Below, one piece after another: positions 1-6,718 of a stretch of DNA of 11,516 nt (positions within the stretch are counted from its first letter, which is position 1; every line of letters begins with the position of its first letter). Position numbers and translations under genes: made by a program. A model generated the notes under the pieces. The model was not told the DNA's origin. It was given only the letters and a program-made list of their open reading frames with translations, and ran no database searches. The stretch comes from Bacteroidales bacterium (GTDB lineage Bacteria > Bacteroidota > Bacteroidia > Bacteroidales > P3): contig JALNVJ010000034.1 of NCBI GenBank assembly GCA_023227645.1, forward strand, positions 1 through 11,516. The letters run 5' to 3'.

Positions 1-839
1 ATGAAGAGAAATGTAATGGTTGTGGACAATGTGTTAAAGGTTGTCATGAAGGAGCATTGCAATTAATAGATGGGAAGGCAGTAATGATTAGTGAAATGTA
101 TTGTGATGGACTAGGTGCATGTATTGGAGACTGTCCTGTTGGAGCAATTGAGCTAATAGAAAAAGAAGCAGAGCCTTATGATGAAATACAAGTTATGGAA
201 AGAGTTGCCCCAAAAGGAGAGCATGTTATCTTAGCACATCTAAAACATATGAAAGATCATAATGAATTAGAATACCTTCGACAAGGAATAGAATATCTTC
301 AGGATAATAATATTGATATAGATCTTTCTTCATTAGAAACTAAACAAGATGCCCTGAATGAAATCAACTCTTTTTCTAGTTGCCCTGGATTGGCTTCTCA
401 AAGTTTTGAAAAGCCAAAGGTGGAAATCAAAGAAATGATAGGGGTTGCAGAACAAAAATCTGAACTAACGCATTGGCCAATTCAATTACATCTTCAAAAC
501 CCTACTGCATCATATTTCCAAAAAGCAAATGTACTTATTGCGGCTGATTGCACAGCTTTTTCAATTGGTGCTTTCCACTCAAGGCTACTAAAGGACAAAG
601 TCCTTTCAATAGCTTGTCCCAAGTTAGATTCAAATAAAGAATCATACCTTGAGAAAATAACAGCAATGATTGATGTTGCCAAAATAGATACCCTTACAAT
701 TGCAATGATGGAGGTTCCTTGTTGTGGAGGCTTAATTCAAATTGCTAAACTTGCAAGAGAAAATGCAAAGAGGAATATCCCAATTAAAGCTATCATAATA
801 GGTATTAAGGGAGAAATATTAGAAGAAAACTGGTTATAA
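1..839 (+). CDS. 4Fe-4S dicluster ferredoxin-domain protein, 5' end outside window
   Basis: The frame is open from base 3 to the TAA at 837-839, giving 278 visible residues. The first in-frame start-like codon (TTG at 57) lies after the first cluster motif, so the true start must be upstream; comparison with the family as I remember it suggests only about ten residues are missing. Visible residues 4, 7, 10 and 14 form a classical C-x2-C-x2-C-x3-C ferredoxin motif. A second motif follows at 34-44 (CDGLGACIGDCP) in which the usual second cysteine is Leu37. After a charged linker, the C-terminal domain carries further cysteines at 183 (AADC), 205 (CPK) and 240-241 (VPCCGG), which could bind metal or another cluster. 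This is an anaerobe-type cytoplasmic iron-sulfur protein, probably an electron carrier or cluster-bearing accessory protein. Its partner and reaction are not known to me. It lies tail to tail with the tRNA gene. Confidence 0.85.
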   Translation, partial: EEKCNGCGQCVKGCHEGALQLIDGKAVMISEMYCDGLGACIGDCPVGAIELIEKEAEPYDEIQVMERVAPKGEHVILAHLKHMKDHNELEYLRQGIEYLQDNNIDIDLSSLETKQDALNEINSFSSCPGLASQSFEKPKVEIKEMIGVAEQKSELTHWPIQLHLQNPTASYFQKANVLIAADCTAFSIGAFHSRLLKDKVLSIACPKLDSNKESYLEKITAMIDVAKIDTLTIAMMEVPCCGGLIQIAKLARENAKRNIPIKAIIIGIKGEILEENWL

Positions 840-917
840 TCTTAAATGTCATGTCAAATAAAGATTTAGGTTAGTACTTTATCATATCAGACATTCATTT
901 TATTATTACCAATAGAT

Positions 918-954
918 AGGGGGATTGATTCATTTCGGTTCCCTTATTCTTTTT
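918..954 (+). terminator. Candidate intrinsic terminator of the 4Fe-4S gene
   Basis: Bases 918-924 (AGGGGGA) can pair with 939-945 (TTCCCTT) in seven pairs, two of them G-U, followed by a T-rich stretch with five T at 950-954. It lies about 80 bases after the stop codon. A second possible stem in the same gap pairs 964-972 with 1004-1012 (TTAAGGAGT/ACTCCTTAA, nine perfect pairs) but has a 31-base loop and no T tract, so its role is unclear. Nothing else is seen in the gap 840-1024. Confidence 0.45.
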
Positions 955-1024
955 AGCCCGCCCTTAAGGAGTTTAAGATTATAAGGAAGTTAAGGTCTTT
1001 TATACTCCTTAATCACTTTAAAAG

Positions 1025-1066
1025 AAAAAGAGACTGAATTGATATTAATCAAAACAATCTCTTTTT
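1025..1066 (-). terminator. Hairpin terminator after tRNA-Leu (possibly bidirectional)
   Basis: Nine perfect pairs form between 1025-1033 (AAAAAGAGA) and 1058-1066 (TCTCTTTTT), with a smaller inner TTGAT/ATCAA stem in the loop. Read on the minus strand, the stem ends in TCTCTTTTTCTTTT, a U-rich tail right after the tRNA 3' end at 1072. On the plus strand the right arm also ends in five T, so it could back up termination of the 4Fe-4S gene. Confidence 0.6.
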
Positions 1067-1071
1067 ATTCT

Positions 1072-1156
1072 TGGTACGGATGGAGAGACTCGAACTCTCA
1101 CGTCTTTCAACACTAGATCCTAAGTCTAGCGCGGCTACCAATTACGCCACATCCGC
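1072..1156 (-). tRNA. tRNA-Leu(UAG), CCA end encoded
   Basis: The reverse strand folds as an 85-base tRNA of the long-variable-arm class. The acceptor stem GCGGATG pairs with CATCCGT (one G-U at the first pair) and is followed by discriminator A and an encoded CCA at 1074-1072. The T arm is GAGAG-TTCGAGT-CTCTC. The anticodon stem CTAGA/TCTAG encloses the loop CTTAGGA, so the anticodon is TAG (bases 1122-1120), reading CUN leucine codons. The 13-base variable region and total length fit leucine tRNA. It has its own promoter just upstream and a hairpin just downstream, so it can be expressed independently of the ompH genes in front of it. Confidence 0.96.
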
Positions 1157-1170
1157 ATTTATTGAGGTTG

Positions 1171-1201
1171 CAAAGGTAGATATTTTTTTCTTGCTACCAA
1201 A
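1171..1201 (-). promoter_or_regulatory. Bacteroidota consensus promoter for tRNA-Leu
   Basis: On the minus strand TTTG (1201-1198) is followed after exactly 19 bases by TACCTTTG (1178-1171), matching the Bacteroidota housekeeping consensus TTTG-N19-TAnnTTTG at every defined base. Transcription would start near 1165, about ten bases before the mature tRNA 5' end at 1156. A 9-bp inverted repeat (1174-1182 with 1220-1228) overlaps the -7 box. Confidence 0.8.
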
Positions 1202-1254
1202 TTTTTATTCGATTTTTTTTATCTACCTATGCAGTTTTATTTCCCCTTATTCCC

Positions 1255-1770
1255 TTATAGTTTAAGACTTAGTTTTTTAGCAATTAGAGGAGTTACGTCT
1301 TCGCTCTCATCAGCATACCAAAGTATTCCTGTGCTTTCAAGAATATAAGTATATTTTCCTTCTTTTGCTATCTCAGAAACAGCAGCTTTTATCTTTTCAG
1401 TTATTGCTAACATTAATTCTCCTTGTTTTTTTTGTATGTCAGCTTCTGCGCTTTGTTGGAATTCTTGGAAACGTTGGTTCACTGATTGAATTTCTTTTTG
1501 TTTACTTTCTTTTAGTAATGCAGAAAGTTGAGCTTCTTTTGCTTGGTATTCTGTAACCAAACGTTGGTATTCCTTTTGCATAGATTCAGCTTCTGATTGA
1601 AGTTCTTCCATGTACTTTTGCATTTGAACTTGTGCAGAATCTCCTTCTGGCATTTTCTTAATTAAGTCCGTTGAAGAAAAATGACCTATCTTAATAGATT
1701 TTTGGGCAAATGAATTTCCTGATAGCGATATTGCTACAACAAGAATTAATAGTTGAATTGTTCTTTTCAT
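1255..1770 (-). CDS. OmpH/Skp-family periplasmic chaperone, second copy
   Basis: 171 residues starting at ATG 1770-1768. Residues 1-22 are a Sec signal peptide with a cleavage site ending SFA before QK. The mature N-terminal strand (IGHFSSTDLIKKMPEGDS) resembles the OmpH/Skp core, followed at about 45-125 by a long Gln/Glu/Lys-rich coiled coil, the tentacle helices of Skp. The closing part (KYTYILESTGILWYADESEDVTPLIAKKL) matches the usual end of the family, which in E. coli holds unfolded outer-membrane proteins as a trimer. The length is normal. It is the last gene of the uppS-bamA-ompH-ompH set and the second of two diverged paralogues. The 69-base gap before it holds a good -7 box, so it may also be transcribed separately. 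Chaperone function is inferred from family and position. Confidence 0.92.
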   Translation of the reverse strand: MKRTIQLLILVVAISLSGNSFAQKSIKIGHFSSTDLIKKMPEGDSAQVQMQKYMEELQSEAESMQKEYQRLVTEYQAKEAQLSALLKESKQKEIQSVNQRFQEFQQSAEADIQKKQGELMLAITEKIKAAVSEIAKEGKYTYILESTGILWYADESEDVTPLIAKKLSLKL

Positions 1771-1816
1771 TCTTTTAAATATGTTATTATTAATAATTTT
1801 AGTTTAAATAAGGGTA

Positions 1817-1824
1817 CAAAAGTA
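1817..1824 (-). promoter_or_regulatory. Possible promoter -7 box before the second ompH
   Basis: The minus strand reads TACTTTTG (1824-1817), an exact TAnnTTTG match, in the 69-base gap between the two ompH genes and about 46 bases before the second ATG. The -33 element expected 19 bases upstream is poor (CTCG), so this may be a weak internal promoter or chance in AT-rich DNA. Confidence 0.4.
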
Positions 1825-1839
1825 CACAATTAATTGATA

Positions 1840-2373
1840 TTAGCGAGATTTCCCTGAACTATTAATTTTATAACCAAGTTCGGCTAATATTAAATCACTA
1901 ACGTCTGTTTTAGAATCAACGTATAAGATAGTAGCACCACTTGCTTTATCGAATATCACAGAATAGTTTTTTTCTTGAGCTATCTTTTCAATTGCATTAT
2001 AAACTTTGTCTTGTATTGGTTTCACAAGTTCGGAGCGTTTTTTAGATAAGTCTCCATTGTTTCCAAATCGTTGTTTTTGTAAATCTTTTGCATCTTTTTC
2101 TGCAGCAATGATTTCATTTTCTTTCTTTGTCTTAAGGTCTTCTGGCAATAGAACACTCTCAGCTTGAAACGATTTATACAGTTTATCAACTATAAGAAAT
2201 TTTGATTCAACTTCTCTCTGCCATTGAACAGATAAATCGTCCAATTCTTTTTGAGATTGTTTGTATTCTGGCATATTACTTAATATATATTCAGAATCAA
2301 CTGTAGCAAACTTTTGTGCGAAAATTACTGTTGTTGATAACAAACAGAATAATAATACAGATAATTTTTTCAT
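1840..2373 (-). CDS. OmpH/Skp-family periplasmic chaperone, first copy
   Basis: 177 residues starting at ATG 2373-2371. The signal peptide covers residues 1-19 and ends IFA before QK. The mature protein begins FATVDSEYILSNMPEY, a close match to the N-terminal pattern of Bacteroidota OmpH proteins, in which a strand is followed by a helix starting at a Met-Pro-x-Tyr turn. A charged coiled coil spans about 35-115. The last part (NYSVIFDKASGATILYVDSKTD) is the C-terminal half of the core domain, followed by a short basic tail (SSGKSR). Probable periplasmic holdase that passes unfolded outer-membrane proteins to BamA, encoded 50 bases upstream. No promoter-like box is seen in that gap, which suggests co-transcription with bamA. 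Confidence 0.94.
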   Translation of the reverse strand: MKKLSVLLFCLLSTTVIFAQKFATVDSEYILSNMPEYKQSQKELDDLSVQWQREVESKFLIVDKLYKSFQAESVLLPEDLKTKKENEIIAAEKDAKDLQKQRFGNNGDLSKKRSELVKPIQDKVYNAIEKIAQEKNYSVIFDKASGATILYVDSKTDVSDLILAELGYKINSSGKSR

Positions 2374-2423
2374 GTCTTGTCTTATTTTATTAATATTAAA
2401 CTAAGTTACAGCAAATACTATGC

Positions 2424-4931
2424 CTAATCAATTGATTGTCCTATTGAAAAATGGAACTGAGAGCCTCCAGGGTTGTCGCTGCCTGGCAAAGTATCAAATC
2501 CATAACCCCAATCAAGACCAATTAATCCAAACATTGGCATATATAATCTTAATCCAATACCAGCAGAACGATACATCTTGAAAGGTGCAAAGCCTTCAAA
2601 GTTCGACCAAGAGTTACCTGCTTCAAAGAAACTTAAAACATAAATTGTAGCCATTGGATTAAGAGAAATTGGATAACGGATATCTAAAGTAAATTTATCA
2701 AATACATTCGCTCCGTTTGTTGGAGAAAGTGAGCCTGCAGAATAACCTCTAAGTGCTATTACTTCTCTACCATCCAAAGCCCAACCTTGTAGTCCATCAC
2801 CACCAACATAAAAGCGTTCGAAAGGAGAATATCCCACCTTATTATTATACTGCCCTAAGAAACCAAATCTTGCTCTTGTACTCATAACTAAATTGTCAAC
2901 TAAGTTAAAATACCAAGAAGATTTAATGTTCACCTTATAATATTCTAACCATTTATACTTGTCCTCAGTACTCATTGTTTCATAATCTTTTCCATTAACT
3001 AATGAATAAGGGAAGGTTAGTTGAGTGCTAACAGATACATCGGAACCTGTTTTTGGGAAAATTGGTGAGTCGGAAGAGTTCCTTGCAACAGTGAAATTAT
3101 AGTTAAGATTATTAGATCTACCGTTATTAAAATCTGTTATTGCAGTATAGTTTTTTACATTATATTGTTGGAAAGAGATTCCTTGAACAAATGTAAAGTA
3201 ATCGTCAGGCCATTGTAGTCTTTTTCCTAACGATACTGAGGCTCCAAAAATACTTAACCAATAACTAGGACTTCCAGAATTATTAAAATATCCATCATCT
3301 TGATAAGAATAATAAAGAGATGTGCTTAATGCATTTGCTTTCTTTCCTCCAAGCCATGGTTCAGTGAAAGATGCACTAAGAGAATAATAATATGTCCCAT
3401 TGGTTTGAGCTCTTAGAGATAGTTGTTGCCCATCTCCTCCTGGCAAAGGACGCCAAGCATCTTTCTTAAAGAAGTTTTTAGTAGAAAAATTGGTGAAAAC
3501 AACTCCAACAGTTCCAATAACCATTCCTGCTCCCCAACCTCCAGAGATTTCAAATTTATCAGAAGAAACTTCTTTTAGTTTATATTCTATGTTTACTAAT
3601 CCATTCTCTTGGTCAGGAACAATAACAGGTTCCATATGTTCTTGGTCGAAATATTGTAATTGTTGAAGTTCTCTAAGAGAACGATAAACATCATCACGAG
3701 AATATAATTGTCCTGGAAGAGTTTTAAGCTCCCTCATAATCACATGGTCGTTTGTCCTTGTGTTACCTGAGATAGAAACCTTGCCAATCCTTGCTTGCTT
3801 GCCTTCATAAACCCTCATTTCAATATCAATTGAATCATTTTCAATATTTACTTCAACGGGAATTATTTGGAAAAATAAATATCCATCATCTTGATAAAGA
3901 GCTGAAATATCTGAACCTGTTGGGTCGTAGTTTATGTTCTTATCCAAAAGAGCTCTATTATAAGGATCTCCTTTTTCTATTCTTAACCTATGGCTTAGGT
4001 CTTCAGATGTATATTTTGTGTTTCCAACCCAAGTGATGTTTCTAAATGAAAATTTCTGTCCCTCTTCAATATTCAACTCCACCATCAACTGTTCTTTGCC
4101 CTTATTGTTTTTAACTAAATAAACAGAATCAGAAATAATCTTTGCATTCCTAAACCCTTCGTCGTTATATTTCTTAATAATAGCTTCTTTATCGTCTTTG
4201 AAATTATTTTCTGCAAAACGAGAACTCTTCCACACTCTCCACCAACGATAACGTTTAGTATCCTTCATTTGAGAGCGAAGTTTATTGTCACTTATCTTCT
4301 CATTCCCATTAACAATAATATCTTTAATCTTAATCTTATGACCCTTCTTAATTTTGAAAATCAAATTAACATCATTACGAGTAGTTGAGGTGTCATTCTT
4401 TTCAATAATTTCAATTTCTGTATTGTAAAAACCTTTGTCGTAGAAATGATCTTTGATTATATTAATAGAATTCATCTTGAGGTTCTCAGTAACGATATCC
4501 CCAGAAATAATACTAATTGCCTCCTTAACCTTATCTGCTTCTCCTCTTGAAATACCCTCAAACTTAAAACTGGCCAATCGAGGTTTGGTTTTAAGCTGGT
4601 AAATTATACTAATAGTCTTTCCTTCTATCTTATCAACTAATATTTGAACATCATCAAATATTCCTTGTTTCCATAGCTTGTCAATTGCCATTGTTATTCT
4701 TTCACTAGGAATAAAAACCTTGTCCCCAACACTTAGTCCTGAAAGAAGAATAATTGAAGGGTGATCTAAGTGATCGGCACCGCTAACAATAATATTCCCA
4801 ATTTCATATTCTTTTGGAAAGAAGTAATTTAGTTCAATTGTATTGTCTTTGATTGTGTCTTTTTGAGCAAAAGCAATATTTGAAATGCTTAAGGTAAAGA
4901 GGAAAATAAGGATTGTTCTTAATATATTCAT
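2424..4931 (-). CDS. bamA: Outer membrane protein assembly factor BamA
   Basis: 835 residues starting at ATG 4931-4929, with a signal peptide ending AFA before QKD (residue 22). Five POTRA domains can be followed at roughly 40-115, 118-197, 198-292, 293-378 and 381-455; each shows the usual interface to the next and a G-[FY] pair near the end of the second helix, such as KGFY (166-169), EGFR (258-261) and DGYL (349-352). The 16-stranded Omp85 barrel spans 459-835. Loop-6 RGY is at 728-730, preceded by a conserved YVGGDGLQGW segment at 708-717. BamA is the essential insertase for outer-membrane beta-barrels. The last strand reads QFHFSIGQ and then SID, so the protein does not end in the usual aromatic residue. 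The gene follows uppS by 68 bases and precedes ompH by 50. A near-match to the -7 box (5 of 6 bases, 4966-4973) lies upstream, but no strong promoter is evident. Confidence 0.97.
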   Translation of the reverse strand: MNILRTILIFLFTLSISNIAFAQKDTIKDNTIELNYFFPKEYEIGNIIVSGADHLDHPSIILLSGLSVGDKVFIPSERITMAIDKLWKQGIFDDVQILVDKIEGKTISIIYQLKTKPRLASFKFEGISRGEADKVKEAISIISGDIVTENLKMNSINIIKDHFYDKGFYNTEIEIIEKNDTSTTRNDVNLIFKIKKGHKIKIKDIIVNGNEKISDNKLRSQMKDTKRYRWWRVWKSSRFAENNFKDDKEAIIKKYNDEGFRNAKIISDSVYLVKNNKGKEQLMVELNIEEGQKFSFRNITWVGNTKYTSEDLSHRLRIEKGDPYNRALLDKNINYDPTGSDISALYQDDGYLFFQIIPVEVNIENDSIDIEMRVYEGKQARIGKVSISGNTRTNDHVIMRELKTLPGQLYSRDDVYRSLRELQQLQYFDQEHMEPVIVPDQENGLVNIEYKLKEVSSDKFEISGGWGAGMVIGTVGVVFTNFSTKNFFKKDAWRPLPGGDGQQLSLRAQTNGTYYYSLSASFTEPWLGGKKANALSTSLYYSYQDDGYFNNSGSPSYWLSIFGASVSLGKRLQWPDDYFTFVQGISFQQYNVKNYTAITDFNNGRSNNLNYNFTVARNSSDSPIFPKTGSDVSVSTQLTFPYSLVNGKDYETMSTEDKYKWLEYYKVNIKSSWYFNLVDNLVMSTRARFGFLGQYNNKVGYSPFERFYVGGDGLQGWALDGREVIALRGYSAGSLSPTNGANVFDKFTLDIRYPISLNPMATIYVLSFFEAGNSWSNFEGFAPFKMYRSAGIGLRLYMPMFGLIGLDWGYGFDTLPGSDNPGGSQFHFSIGQSID

Positions 4932-4999
4932 TAGTCTATCTTTATAATATAATGCTACTCTAACGCAAATATTCGTAAATAATTTTGTTTAGGTGAAAT

Positions 5000-5743
5000 T
5001 TACTGATTTAATTGTTCACTTGTCTTTCCAAAACGCCTTTCCCTAGATTGGAAATCAAGTATTGCCTCATAATAATTTTCTTTTTTAAAATCAGGCCAAA
5101 AGGTTTGTGTAAAATAGAGTTCAGAATAGGAAAGCTGCCACATTAAGAAATTGCTTATCCTATACTCTCCAGAGGTTCTAATCAATAAGTCTGGATCAGG
5201 AAAGTCTTTTGTGCAAAGATGTTGTGAAATCATTTCTTGTGTTATATCTTCAGGATTTATCTTATTATTTTTAACCGCTTTTGCTATATCTCTAACCGCT
5301 TTTTCAATCTCCCATCTTGAGCTATAACTTAAAGCAATAATTAATGTAAGAGCATCATTGTTTTTAGTTTTTTCAGTAATCCTATCAATAGCCTCTCTTG
5401 TTTCATTATTTATTTTCTCAATATCTCCAATTGTTTCAAACCTTACATTATTTTTCATAAGAGTTGGTGTTTCGTTTTCAATCGCTTGAATCATCAACAT
5501 CATTAACCCTTCAATTTCCTCTTGTGGGCGATTCCAATTTTCAGTAGAAAAAGCATATAAAGTTAGATACTTAATCCCTAATTCAACTGAAGCTTCAGTT
5601 ACTTCCCTAACAGATTCGACCCCATTTTGATGTCCAAACAATCTATCTTTACCGTGACACTTTGCCCACCTACCATTGCCATCCATAATAATAGCAACGT
5701 GTTTAGGTAAACGCGAAGAATTGATTTTGTCCTTTAAACTCAT
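5000..5743 (-). CDS. uppS: Isoprenyl transferase (undecaprenyl diphosphate synthase)
   Basis: 247 residues from ATG 5743-5741. The frame is open to a TTG at 5749, but the ATG is preferred because it gives the normal family start (MSLKDKI before the first motif). UppS condenses isopentenyl diphosphate onto farnesyl diphosphate with cis double bonds, making the C55 carrier for peptidoglycan and surface glycans. All signature motifs are present: the catalytic Asp21 in DGNGRWA (21-27), GHQNG (37-41), FSTENW (65-70), ALSYSSRWEI (137-146, the Bacteroidota variant of the NYGGR region), DPDLLIRTSGEYRISNFL (183-200) and RERRFG (234-239). It is a cytosolic, membrane-associated enzyme. It heads the minus-strand cluster with bamA and two ompH genes, and a consensus -7 box lies 27 bases upstream. 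Confidence 0.97.
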   Translation of the reverse strand: MSLKDKINSSRLPKHVAIIMDGNGRWAKCHGKDRLFGHQNGVESVREVTEASVELGIKYLTLYAFSTENWNRPQEEIEGLMMLMIQAIENETPTLMKNNVRFETIGDIEKINNETREAIDRITEKTKNNDALTLIIALSYSSRWEIEKAVRDIAKAVKNNKINPEDITQEMISQHLCTKDFPDPDLLIRTSGEYRISNFLMWQLSYSELYFTQTFWPDFKKENYYEAILDFQSRERRFGKTSEQLNQ

Positions 5744-5769
5744 AAACAAATTACAAAGATTTTAATTGA

Positions 5770-5777
5770 CAAAGATA
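5770..5777 (-). promoter_or_regulatory. Promoter -7 box of the uppS-bamA-ompH cluster
   Basis: The minus strand reads TATCTTTG (5777-5770), an exact TAnnTTTG, 26 bases upstream of the uppS ATG. The position 19 bases further upstream reads AATG, only half matching TTTG. A 7-bp inverted repeat (AAAGATA 5771-5777 with TATCTTT 5786-5792) overlaps the box; its meaning is unknown. A second, imperfect copy of the box (AATCTTTG) lies nearer the gene. Confidence 0.55.
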
Positions 5778-6003
5778 CATAAAAATATCTTTTTACCATT
5801 TATAAGATGAATAAAAAGCTAAATTCGTAATTTTAATCCCTGTTTCAATGCCTCTACATTGACTTTTCTGAAATAATATAAGCGAATTGATTATTACCAA
5901 ATCAACTTGATATTTTCGAAGATTAAATTTAAAATTTACAACAATGATTTATTCCTTTATTTAATTTGAGTTGAAAAAACTCTTAATTATGAAAAACATT
6001 TAC

Positions 6004-6011
6004 TACATTTG
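6004..6011 (+). promoter_or_regulatory. Promoter -7 box of the lipB-pyrF unit
   Basis: TACATTTG at 6004-6011 is an exact TAnnTTTG, 26 bases before the lipB ATG, the same spacing as at uppS. The -33 position (5981-5984, TCTT) is a poor match. No Shine-Dalgarno sequence precedes the ATG, as usual in this phylum. Confidence 0.55.
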
Positions 6012-6037
6012 CAAATATAATAAGAAGAACCAATTTA

Positions 6038-6715
6038 ATGACAAATTTAAACTATATTGACTGGGGTTTAATTGATTATAAAGAAGCTTGGGATAAACAA
6101 GAACTTATATTTAACAAGAAAGTTTCTACTAAAATCAATAATTCTTCAAATTCCATAAAACAAGATTTTATTTTTTGTGAGCATCCTCATGTTTATACTC
6201 TTGGTCAACATGGAGAAAAGAATAACTTATTGATTAATGATGAGTTTTTAAAGAAGATTAATGCCACCTATTACAAAACAAATAGAGGAGGAGATATTAC
6301 TTACCATGGATTTGGTCAAATTGTGGGCTACCCTATCTTAGATATTGAGGTTCTTAATCTTTCTCTGAAAAACTATATTTGGACAATTGAAGAAATGGTT
6401 ATCCTTACTATGAGTGAATATGGAATAATTTGCGAAAGAATGGATGGAGCAACAGGGGTTTGGATTGATAGTAAGGAAAAGAATGCAAGAAAGATTTGCG
6501 CTATTGGAGTTAAAGCATCAAGATATATCACCATGCATGGCTTCGCTCTAAATGTCAATACAGACTTAAGCTATTTCAGCCATATTAATCCTTGTGGCTT
6601 TATGGATAAAGGAGTAAGCTCAATGGAAAAAGAGATTGGTAATAAAATAGATACAGAAGAAGTTAAACAAAAACTCTTCAAGCATTTTGTTGAATTGATA
6701 AATAAACATAAATAA
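6038..6715 (+). CDS. lipB: Octanoyl-[acyl carrier protein]:protein N-octanoyltransferase
   Basis: 225 residues from ATG 6038. LipB moves the octanoyl group from acyl carrier protein to a lysine of lipoyl domains (such as GcvH or 2-oxoacid dehydrogenase E2 subunits); LipA then inserts sulfur. Landmarks are EHPHVYTLGQHG (48-59), RGGDITYHG (83-91), the active-site lysine Lys152 in RKICAIGVK, MHGFALNVN (166-174) and the catalytic cysteine Cys186 in INPCGF. Both catalytic residues are intact and the length is normal. One oddity is that the HGPGQ motif common in the family reads HGFGQ here (90-94). pyrF follows after only three bases, so the genes are almost certainly co-transcribed. The start agrees with the family N-terminus and the promoter position. 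Confidence 0.96.
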   Translation: MTNLNYIDWGLIDYKEAWDKQELIFNKKVSTKINNSSNSIKQDFIFCEHPHVYTLGQHGEKNNLLINDEFLKKINATYYKTNRGGDITYHGFGQIVGYPILDIEVLNLSLKNYIWTIEEMVILTMSEYGIICERMDGATGVWIDSKEKNARKICAIGVKASRYITMHGFALNVNTDLSYFSHINPCGFMDKGVSSMEKEIGNKIDTEEVKQKLFKHFVELINKHK

Positions 6716-6718
6716 TAT

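Larger units (their letters stand above)
5744..6037. other. Divergent AT-rich intergenic region between uppS and lipB
   Basis: This 294-base region separates the minus-strand uppS cluster from the plus-strand lipB unit. I see no plausible coding frame in it. It holds an outward-facing consensus -7 box at each side (5770-5777 minus, 6004-6011 plus) and a very AT-rich centre. A small GAGTT/AACTC hairpin lies at 5968-5982. No operator or riboswitch pattern is recognisable. Confidence 0.6.

Noticed and set aside
57..59. TTG as the start of the 4Fe-4S protein
   Set aside because: The frame is open back to base 3 and encodes a complete C-x2-C-x2-C-x3-C motif before this codon, so the gene begins outside the window.
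1072..1156. tRNA-Leu as an attachment site for an integrated element
   Set aside because: No second copy of the tRNA 3' end and no integrase gene is visible in the window.
1071..1265. A 64-codon plus-strand frame across the tRNA
   Set aside because: It covers the tRNA and its promoter on the opposite strand and has no protein-like features.
3791..4036. Plus-strand frame of 81 codons inside bamA
   Set aside because: It is antisense to a well-conserved POTRA region; composition is a mirror of the real gene. The same applies to the antisense frames in the 4Fe-4S gene, ompH, lipB and the large secreted gene.
5744..5749. Two extra residues at the start of uppS from a TTG at 5749
   Set aside because: The ATG two codons later gives the standard family start and sits at a normal distance from the promoter.
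5968..5982. GAGTT/AACTC hairpin as a terminator or riboswitch part
   Set aside because: The stem is only five pairs, lies upstream of the lipB promoter box, and is not followed by a T run.
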